A DNA stretch of 64,000 bases from CADEDH01 sp050330635 (lineage in GTDB: Bacteria > Actinomycetota > Acidimicrobiia > Acidimicrobiales > SZUA-35). Every line of letters starts with the position of its first letter. The stretch's first letter is position 1. Below the pieces are notes generated by a model that saw nothing but the letters and a program-made list of their open reading frames with translations, was not told where the DNA came from and did not search any database. Made by a program: the position numbers and the translations under genes. Of this stretch, positions 59,014 through 64,000 are shown in pieces. The stretch spans positions 82,092-146,091 of the forward strand of contig JBHJNQ010000004.1 in NCBI GenBank assembly GCA_050330635.1. Direction: 5' to 3'.

Positions 59014-59973
59014 TCAGCGGCCCCGGCCGAGCACGAACAGGGCGGCCAGGCCGGCGACGGCCCGGCCCAGGCCCAGTGGTTCCGCCGGGCCGGGGGCGCC
59101 GACTCCCGCCCCGACCGACCTGGGTGTGGCCCCCGACGGCAGCCGAACCTCGCGCTCGGCGTTGTACTCGGCCCCGATGATGACGGCCAGCGCCGTCAGC
59201 TGGAGGAAGATCATGAGGGCGGCCACGGTGCCGAGCAGCCCATACGAGGCCGGCATGGCGCCGATGTTGGCCGAGTAGACGCTGAAGGCGACGGCGAACA
59301 CGACCCACAGGATGGTGGCCACCACCGCCCCCGGGTTCCGCCACGGAGTCGGGGGGGAGCGGTCGGGCCCGTAACGGTAGAGGATCGTGAGCCCGGCCAT
59401 CATCAGCACGGCGAAGGCCGGCAGCTGGAGGATCCGGATGGCGGCGGTGGCCGCCCCGCCGAGGTCGAGCTCGTCGAGCACGGCGGGCACGACGCCGACG
59501 ACGGCCACCATGAGCAGCACCCCCACGACGGACCCGACCGTGAACGTATAGGCGAGGGCCCGGACCTTCCAGCCGGGCCGGTCCTCGGTCGCCTCGTAGG
59601 CCACGGCCACCGTCGCCATCAGCTTCTGCACCGCCCCCGAGGCCGAGAACAGCGCCAGCACGATCCCGAGCACCAGGGCCACGACGTTGCCGTCGCTGGT
59701 GGTGATGCCGACGAGCTGATCCTCGACGAAGGCGGCGGTCGAGGCGTCGAGGGAGCCGGCGGCGTCGGCGATCTGGTCCTTGATGGCATCCTCGTTTCCC
59801 CGGTTGACGAGCCCGTAGATCGACACCGTGGCGATCAGGGTCGGGACGAGGGCGAGCAGACCGTAGAAGGCGATGCCGGCGGCGGTGACCACCACATTGT
59901 GGTTCTTGATCCGTTCCGGCAATCGTTTGACGATGGTCGGGATGGTCGGGATGGGGGCGGTCGGGGAGGTCAC
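59014..59973 (-). CDS. YihY/BrkB family inner-membrane protein
   Basis: A 319-residue polytopic protein of the YihY/virulence-factor-BrkB family. About six membrane helices (about 27-50, 85-110, 130-155, 170-190, 200-225, 235-260) are separated by short loops, with FYGLLALVPTLIATVSIYGL (about 36-55) at the family signature position and the PASYGLLGTVAALMIFLQL segment later. Proposed roles include small-molecule transport or envelope maintenance, but none is proven. The C-terminal tail (285-319) is Pro/Gly/Ala-rich. GTG start at 59973. It lies between a small membrane protein and the DUF4032 gene in one operon. Confidence 0.85.
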   Translation of the reverse strand: MTSPTAPIPTIPTIVKRLPERIKNHNVVVTAAGIAFYGLLALVPTLIATVSIYGLVNRGNEDAIKDQIADAAGSLDASTAAFVEDQLVGITTSDGNVVALVLGIVLALFSASGAVQKLMATVAVAYEATEDRPGWKVRALAYTFTVGSVVGVLLMVAVVGVVPAVLDELDLGGAATAAIRILQLPAFAVLMMAGLTILYRYGPDRSPPTPWRNPGAVVATILWVVFAVAFSVYSANIGAMPASYGLLGTVAALMIFLQLTALAVIIGAEYNAEREVRLPSGATPRSVGAGVGAPGPAEPLGLGRAVAGLAALFVLGRGR

Positions 59974-59989
59974 GGCCGCCGCTGCCCCG

Positions 59990-60202
59990 TCATTCCCGCT
60001 CGAGGAGCGGCTCGCCGTCCTCGTCGACCTCCAGGATGTGGGCGCCGGTCCGGTCGCGGGCGGCGCCGCCCCTCCTGGTCTCGATCCGCTTGGGGCGGAA
60101 CGGCTTCTGGGGGAAGTTGACCCGGTCGATGACGACGGCCAGGGCGCTGAGGGTCAGGCCCCCGAGGATGAGCCAGGTGATGGTCGAGGCGTCGATCGTC
60201 AC
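59990..60202 (-). CDS. Small single-span membrane protein
   Basis: A 70-residue protein: one membrane helix (about 9-26, ITWLILGGLTLSALAVVID) followed by a basic cytoplasmic tail (PQKPFRPKRIETRRGGAARD) and an acidic end (LEVDEDGEPLLERE). I do not recognise a family. The GTG start overlaps the stop of the F420 oxidoreductase gene (GTGA), so it is translationally coupled to it, and the YihY gene begins 16 bases further. Its presence between an oxidoreductase and a membrane-protein gene suggests a partner subunit, but nothing more can be said. Confidence 0.65.
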   Translation of the reverse strand: MTIDASTITWLILGGLTLSALAVVIDRVNFPQKPFRPKRIETRRGGAARDRTGAHILEVDEDGEPLLERE

Positions 60203-61077
60203 AGCAGGGCCTCGGCCAGCCGCCGCCACTCGTCCACCGGCACCGTCCCCGGATCGTCGAGGAGGACCTGGACGCACACATGGTCGGCGCCGGCGTCGTG
60301 GTGGGCGGCAACACGGGCCGCCACCTCGTCGATCGTGCCCCAGGCCACGATGGCGTCGACGACGACGTCGGCGGCGTCGGCGATGTCACCCTCGGCGAAC
60401 CCCAGCCGTTGGAGGTTGTTGGCGTAGTTGGGGAGGCCGAGGTAGACGCCCATGTGCTTGCGGGCGATGTCTCGGGCGGTGCCGGGGTCGGTCTCGAGTA
60501 CGACCATCTGCTCGACGGCGAGGAGCTTGTCGTCGCCGATGGCCTCGCGGGCGATGGCGGTGTGCTCCACCGGGACGAAGTAGGGATGAGCCCCATCGGC
60601 CAGCTCCGCCGAGAGGGCCAGCATCTTCGGGCCCAGGGCGGCCAGCACCCGCGCTGGCTGCTCTGCCGGTCGGACCCCGGAGAACTTGGCGGCGTCCATG
60701 CGCTCCAGGTACTCCCGCATCCTGGTCAGCGGCTTGGCGTACTCGTGTTTGCGGACCCACTCGGTGAGTGTGTGGTGGCTGACCCCCAACCCGAGGAGGA
60801 AGCGCCCGTCGTAGGCCTCGTTGAGGGTGAGACTGGCGTTGGCGGTGGTTAGGGCGTCCCGGGCCCATATCGAGGCGATTCCGGTGGCGAGGCGCAGGTC
60901 GTGGGAGGCCTCGAGCATGATGGCGGCGGCCACGAACGGGTCGCGGCCGATCGTCTCCGGTACCCACAATGTCGGCCACCCGGCCTCGTCGAGCTCGGCC
61001 ACCACGTCGCGTACGACCCCTGCCGGCTGCCGGTCGAGGACGCCCTGCCAGATGCCTACCCGTCCGATGTCGATCAT
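60199..61077 (-). CDS. LLM class F420-dependent oxidoreductase
   Basis: A 292-residue luciferase-like TIM-barrel enzyme. Motifs: IDIGRVGIWQGVL at the start, AGWPTLWVPETIGRDPFVAA (about 32-51), LRLATGIASIWARDALTTAN, AYDGRFLLGLGVSHHTLTEW (about 90-109), and LAALGPKMLALSAELADGAH. The pattern fits the MSMEG_4141-type subfamily as I recall it. F420 as cofactor is inferred from family and lineage; substrate unknown. The ATG at 61077 is leaderless, and its -10 hexamer TAGGGT starts with the TAG stop of the GNAT-like gene before it. It is first of a four-gene operon (small membrane protein, YihY, DUF4032). Confidence 0.88.
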   Translation of the reverse strand: MIDIGRVGIWQGVLDRQPAGVVRDVVAELDEAGWPTLWVPETIGRDPFVAAAIMLEASHDLRLATGIASIWARDALTTANASLTLNEAYDGRFLLGLGVSHHTLTEWVRKHEYAKPLTRMREYLERMDAAKFSGVRPAEQPARVLAALGPKMLALSAELADGAHPYFVPVEHTAIAREAIGDDKLLAVEQMVVLETDPGTARDIARKHMGVYLGLPNYANNLQRLGFAEGDIADAADVVVDAIVAWGTIDEVAARVAAHHDAGADHVCVQVLLDDPGTVPVDEWRRLAEALL

Positions 61078-61084
61078 GGCCCCA

Positions 61085-61090
61085 ACCCTA
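61085..61090 (-). promoter_or_regulatory. Leaderless -10 built on the GNAT-like gene stop codon
   Basis: TAGGGT (minus strand) starts with the TAG stop (61088-61090) of the upstream gene and ends seven bases before the ATG at 61077. Confidence 0.5.
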
Positions 61091-62125
61091 GTGGGCGGTT
61101 CGAGGAGGGAAGCCTCGTGGTCCGGACCCGGTGGTGGGCCGACGACGATCGAAGACGAGGGTGAACGACGGTTCGGCCCGATCGGCCCACCGTCGCTTGT
61201 AGTCGAGGTCCATGCCGAGGTCGTAGCGGGTGGCTTCCCGGTCGGCGGTCAGCCGTTGGAGCTGATGGTGCTGGAGGAGGTGGCCGATCGACAACCCGGC
61301 CGCCTCCTCGGCGTAGCTGAGTTGCAGGCCCCGGTAGTTGCCGGCCCGGACCCCGCCCATGATGTAGCCGACGTCGCGGCCGTCGAGGACGGCCACATGG
61401 ATGCGGGCCCGACCGCGTCGCTGCAGCCGTTCGACCATGCGCCGGTAGGTCTCCCGCATCTGGGGGGCGGCGATGCCGCTCTCGTCGAGCCCCTTCCACG
61501 ATCGACGCTCGATGTCGAGGAGGCGGTCGAACACGTCCCCGTCGTCGCTGCGGTCGACCAGGCGCAGCCCGGCCCGATCGGCCCGGTCTGCGGCCTGCCG
61601 CAGGCTGCGGCGGAACCGCGGGCTCCGGCCGGCCGCCCAGGCGTCGTAACCGCCCCCGATGTCGGCCACCTGCCGGACGATGCCAGCCCCCACCCGCACC
61701 TGACCGAGCCGGCCCAGCGAACGGACGACCCGCGAGGTGAACGCCTCGGGACCGCTCGGCCGGGGCATCCCCGTCACGACGAGCAGATCCCACGAGGGAT
61801 CGGCGTCCAGCTCCGCCGCCACCGCTTCGCACACGGCCTCCACCTCGGCCCCCAGAAGCGGGGAGGCGAAGCCCCACAGAGGCTCGAGCCCGGCCACGAT
61901 GGAGCGCCCGTCCTCCAGGCTGTAGCGGGCCAGCAGGGCGAACCCCGACCCCGACGGGGTCTCGACCCGACGGCACCAGCGGTCGGTGTCGGGAGCGAAG
62001 CCGGCGGCCACCGGCAGCACCCAGTCGGGACCCGAGCACCACCGGTCGATCTCGGGCGTATGGTCGACAGCCGACTCGATGGCGCAGGAGGCGGCGTCGA
62101 GGTCGTCGAACGAGAGCGGGGTCAC
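61088..62125 (-). CDS. GNAT/CelD-like (BioF2) acyltransferase
   Basis: A 345-residue protein with the arrangement of CelD/BcsL or FemAB-related GNAT proteins: a degenerate N-terminal GNAT-like half (about 20-150) and a C-terminal GNAT fold (about 160-320). The core has YDAWAAGRSPRFRRSLRQAA, then FDRLLDIERRSWKG, IHVAVLDGRDVGYIMGGV (about 245-262) and YAEEAAGLSIGHLLQHHQLQ, where the acyl-CoA or aminoacyl donor would bind, ending in YDLGMDLDYKRRWAD. The exact donor and acceptor are unknown; relatives act in cell-wall or polysaccharide pathways. The start is uncertain: GTG 62125 is chosen, with GTG 62143 as alternative. The stop TAG forms part of the next gene's promoter. Confidence 0.7.
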   Translation of the reverse strand: MTPLSFDDLDAASCAIESAVDHTPEIDRWCSGPDWVLPVAAGFAPDTDRWCRRVETPSGSGFALLARYSLEDGRSIVAGLEPLWGFASPLLGAEVEAVCEAVAAELDADPSWDLLVVTGMPRPSGPEAFTSRVVRSLGRLGQVRVGAGIVRQVADIGGGYDAWAAGRSPRFRRSLRQAADRADRAGLRLVDRSDDGDVFDRLLDIERRSWKGLDESGIAAPQMRETYRRMVERLQRRGRARIHVAVLDGRDVGYIMGGVRAGNYRGLQLSYAEEAAGLSIGHLLQHHQLQRLTADREATRYDLGMDLDYKRRWADRAEPSFTLVFDRRRPTTGSGPRGFPPRTAH

Positions 62126-62386
62126 ACCGAGAGTCTGGACCACTACGCCGATCCCTGGCGGACCATCCGGGGCAGCGCCGGGACGACGGGGGGGCAAATC
62201 TTGCGCCCATACGGGACGTACGGCCATCTTGGACCTACTCTTCGTGACCGCCGATCGGCGGCGCTCGGTCCCTGATCGCTCACTGGCGGAAAGTGACGTT
62301 CTCCTTTGCCCTACACAGTTGGCTACAGATTTGGTTGCAGGTTCGTGAGCGTCCGGTCGGCGGCGCCGCGTTGCGGACCGGTGCGG

Positions 62387-62392
62387 TAGAAC
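62387..62392 (+). promoter_or_regulatory. Leaderless -10-like element of the PhyH gene
   Basis: TAGAAC ends six bases before the ATG at 62399; its last base is C rather than T. Confidence 0.35.
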
Positions 62393-62398
62393 GGACCC

Positions 62399-63181
62399 AT
62401 GGTCTCCGACGACGCGGTCGCCGCATTCGCCCGTGACGGTGTGGTCGTCGTGCGTGGCCTCGTCACGCCCGAGGAGCTCGCCTCCGTCGCCGACGTCCTC
62501 GACCACCTGGCGAGCGAGCACCTCCTCGCCGGCCACACGTCGCAGCCCGGTGTGGTCGAGGCCTACTGCCGTTGGGGCGAGATCGACGCCCTGGCCAAGG
62601 TGGCGCTCCGATCGGCCGTGCCCCGGGCCGCGGCCGAGCTCATGGACTCCCCCAGCGCCCGGTTCTTCCACGATCGGCTCCTCGTCGTCGAACCCGACCC
62701 GCAACGGCCGACGCCGTGGCGTCAGGATCAGCCGTACTTCGGCGTCCACGGCCGGGGCATCAGCGCCTGGATACCGGCCGACCGGGTCCCGAAGAAGGGG
62801 TCACCGGAGTTCTGGGCCGGCTCTCACCTCGGTCCGTGGCGACTCCCGCCCGAACTCATGGAGCGAGCTGGGCGGTTCTTCCCCGAGGGTACGGTGGCGG
62901 AGATCCCCGACATCGACGACGACCGCTCCCGCTACGACATCCGCCGGTGGGATCTCGACCCCGGCGACGTCATCTTCTACGACTTCGCCGCCGTCCACAC
63001 GGCCCCGGGGCGGGCCATCGACATCCGGCGGCGGGTGCTCGCCCTCCGCTACCTGAGTGCCGACGCCCGTTATGTCAGACGACCGTGGCCGACCGTTCCC
63101 GAGTTCCCCGGTCTCGATGGCGAGCTGACCGAGGGCGAGGAGCTCGACCACCCCTACTTCCCTCTGGCCTGGCCACGGTGA
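62399..63181 (+). CDS. Phytanoyl-CoA dioxygenase (PhyH) family protein, altered metal motif
   Basis: A 260-residue protein of the Fe(II)/2-oxoglutarate PhyH family. FARDGVVVVRGLVTPEELAS opens the domain. The metal motif is normally H-x-D in a W-H-Q-D context; here TPWRQDQPYFGVHGRG has Arg108 where His is expected (codon 62720-62722, one base from a His codon), while Asp110 is kept. The distal His is in FYDFAAVHTAPGRA (about 197-210) and the 2-oxoglutarate Arg follows in RRRVLALRYL. Iron binding may be weakened or the protein may have changed function. ATG 62399 has a -10-like element six bases upstream. It converges with the hydratase gene, nine bases apart. Confidence 0.82.
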   Translation: MVSDDAVAAFARDGVVVVRGLVTPEELASVADVLDHLASEHLLAGHTSQPGVVEAYCRWGEIDALAKVALRSAVPRAAAELMDSPSARFFHDRLLVVEPDPQRPTPWRQDQPYFGVHGRGISAWIPADRVPKKGSPEFWAGSHLGPWRLPPELMERAGRFFPEGTVAEIPDIDDDRSRYDIRRWDLDPGDVIFYDFAAVHTAPGRAIDIRRRVLALRYLSADARYVRRPWPTVPEFPGLDGELTEGEELDHPYFPLAWPR

Positions 63182-63190
63182 TCGGCGGGC

Positions 63191-63961
63191 TCAGCGGCCC
63201 GTCCAGTTCGGGGCCCGCTTCTCGGCGAACGCCTTGGGGCCCTCGACGAAGTCCTCGCTCTTGGCCATGGCCTTGACCGAGTCGTACTGGTGTTCCATCG
63301 ACTCCTGGAGCGACGCCATGTCGAGGCTGGTGTAGACGACGTCCTTGCTGGCCCTGATGGACAGGGGGGCGCAGGCGCACACCTGTTGGGCCCAGTCCTT
63401 GGCAGTGGCCATGAGCTGGTCGCCGGGGACGACGGCGCTGACGAAGCCGAGCTGCATCCCCTCGGCCGCCGGGACGTGGCGTCCGGTGAGGATCATGCTG
63501 AGGGCCCGCTTGGAGCCGATCTGTCGGGGTAGCCGCTGGAGGCCACCGGCGAGGGCGGCCAGGCCGACCTTCGGTTCGGGGAGGGCGAACGTGGCCTCCT
63601 CCGAGGCGAGGATGATGTCGCAGGCCAGCGCGATCTCGAAACCGCCTCCCATCGCCACGCCGTTGACGGCGGCGATGACGGGCTTGGTCAGGTCGAAGCG
63701 TGACGTCAGGCCCCCGAAGCCGCGAGGGGTGGGGACCCGTTCACCGCCTTCGGCCTGGTAGCGGAGATCGTTGCCGGCCGAGAACCCCCGCCCCTCACCG
63801 GTGATGATGGCGACCCACAGGTCGTCGTTGGCAGCGAAGTCATCGAACACCGCGGCCATCTCGGCATTGCCCGGAGGATGCAGTGCGTTCATCCGCTCGG
63901 GTCGGTTGATCGTGACGATCAGCAGATTGCCATCTTGTTCAGCAGTACAGAATTCACCCAT
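63191..63961 (-). CDS. Enoyl-CoA hydratase/isomerase family protein
   Basis: A 256-residue crotonase-fold enzyme of fatty-acid or aromatic acid breakdown. Both catalytic glutamates of the hydratase pattern are visible: GGGFEIALACDIILAS (the first Glu) and, 20 residues on, FALPEPKVGL (the second). The oxyanion-hole stretch AAVNGVAMGGGFE precedes, and SAGNDLRYQAEGG is the CoA-side motif. Hydratase activity is plausible; the acyl-CoA substrate is not known. The ATG at 63961 carries a leaderless TAGGGT six bases upstream; a TTG six bases further upstream is the alternative. The window ends 39 bases beyond the start. Confidence 0.9.
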   Translation of the reverse strand: MGEFCTAEQDGNLLIVTINRPERMNALHPPGNAEMAAVFDDFAANDDLWVAIITGEGRGFSAGNDLRYQAEGGERVPTPRGFGGLTSRFDLTKPVIAAVNGVAMGGGFEIALACDIILASEEATFALPEPKVGLAALAGGLQRLPRQIGSKRALSMILTGRHVPAAEGMQLGFVSAVVPGDQLMATAKDWAQQVCACAPLSIRASKDVVYTSLDMASLQESMEHQYDSVKAMAKSEDFVEGPKAFAEKRAPNWTGR

Positions 63962-63967
63962 CTCCAA

Positions 63968-63973
63968 ACCCTA
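63968..63973 (-). promoter_or_regulatory. Leaderless -10 element of the hydratase gene
   Basis: TAGGGT on the minus strand ends six bases before the ATG at 63961. Confidence 0.5.
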
Positions 63974-64000
63974 GTCACCCGCTCCGCGCGGACTGCTAGG

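Noticed and set aside
1..64000. tRNA or rRNA genes
   Set aside because: No cloverleaf with a conserved T-arm was noticed by eye in the intergenic regions; a tool such as tRNAscan would settle this.

Overview
The window is a very GC-rich (by eye about 70%), gene-dense bacterial chromosome segment. DUF222/HNH nuclease, HelD-type RNA polymerase helicase, bacterial Lhr, two F420-dependent luciferase-like oxidoreductases, DUF2510 and DUF4032 proteins, a PAC2 protein and an adenylyl-cyclase/ATPase/TPR regulator together point to Actinomycetota. The mix suggests Acidimicrobiia or a relative (inference, no marker gene present). No rRNA, tRNA, CRISPR array or intact transposase was seen.

Layout. 1-6652: end of glnD (PII modification) coupled to a Nudix gene, then a PAC2 protein, an acetyltransferase, a PQQ-type sugar dehydrogenase lipoprotein, a GtrA membrane protein and a methyltransferase. 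6653-9244: accessory stretch with a DUF222/HNH protein full of low-complexity repeats, followed by about 750 bp of non-coding, repeat-rich DNA. 9245-12395: coupled glycan operon (GT4 glycosyltransferase, methyltransferase, six-hairpin-like protein). 12609-16637: dtd, a TetR regulator, a TauD-type dioxygenase and a DUF2510 membrane protein. 16756-20733: hemE, hemY/cgoX and an Lnt-like gene in one operon. 20845-26404: HelD helicase, F420 oxidoreductase, MFS exporter and a frameshifted kinase gene. 26520-34936: Lhr helicase, EAL-HDOD regulator, pgi and a second Nudix gene. 35075-45774: FtsX-type ABC transporter, GH13 glucosidase, Nei-type glycosylase, large cyclase regulator and 1-Cys peroxiredoxin. 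45965-46740: fused remnants of P450, SRPBCC and TetR genes. 46859-52149: lhgO, a LysM lipoprotein, rsgA and an S9 peptidase. 52422-57754: ferredoxin, then an envelope operon (Ig-like protein, class A penicillin-binding protein, trypsin-fold pseudoprotease). 57769-63961: DUF4032, YihY and small membrane protein genes with an F420 oxidoreductase, a GNAT protein, a PhyH-like dioxygenase and an enoyl-CoA hydratase.

How it works together. Most genes are core housekeeping: nitrogen signalling, haem synthesis, cell-envelope and lipoprotein maturation, DNA repair, transcription recycling and carbon metabolism. Short overlaps (GTGA, ATGA, TGATG) indicate translational coupling in several operons. The most striking window-wide signal is a recurring hexamer close to TANNNT placed 6-7 bases before the start codon of about 16 genes. 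This implies leaderless transcription is common, and it was used to choose several starts. I found no convincing new defence or mobile system. The best leads are the leaderless promoters (two reuse the previous gene's TAG stop), gene-end sequences duplicated in tandem, an unexplained 14/16-bp repeat array, an Lnt-like protein lacking the catalytic cysteine, a pseudoprotease in the penicillin-binding-protein operon, and a ferredoxin 3' hairpin complementary to its own ribosome-binding site.
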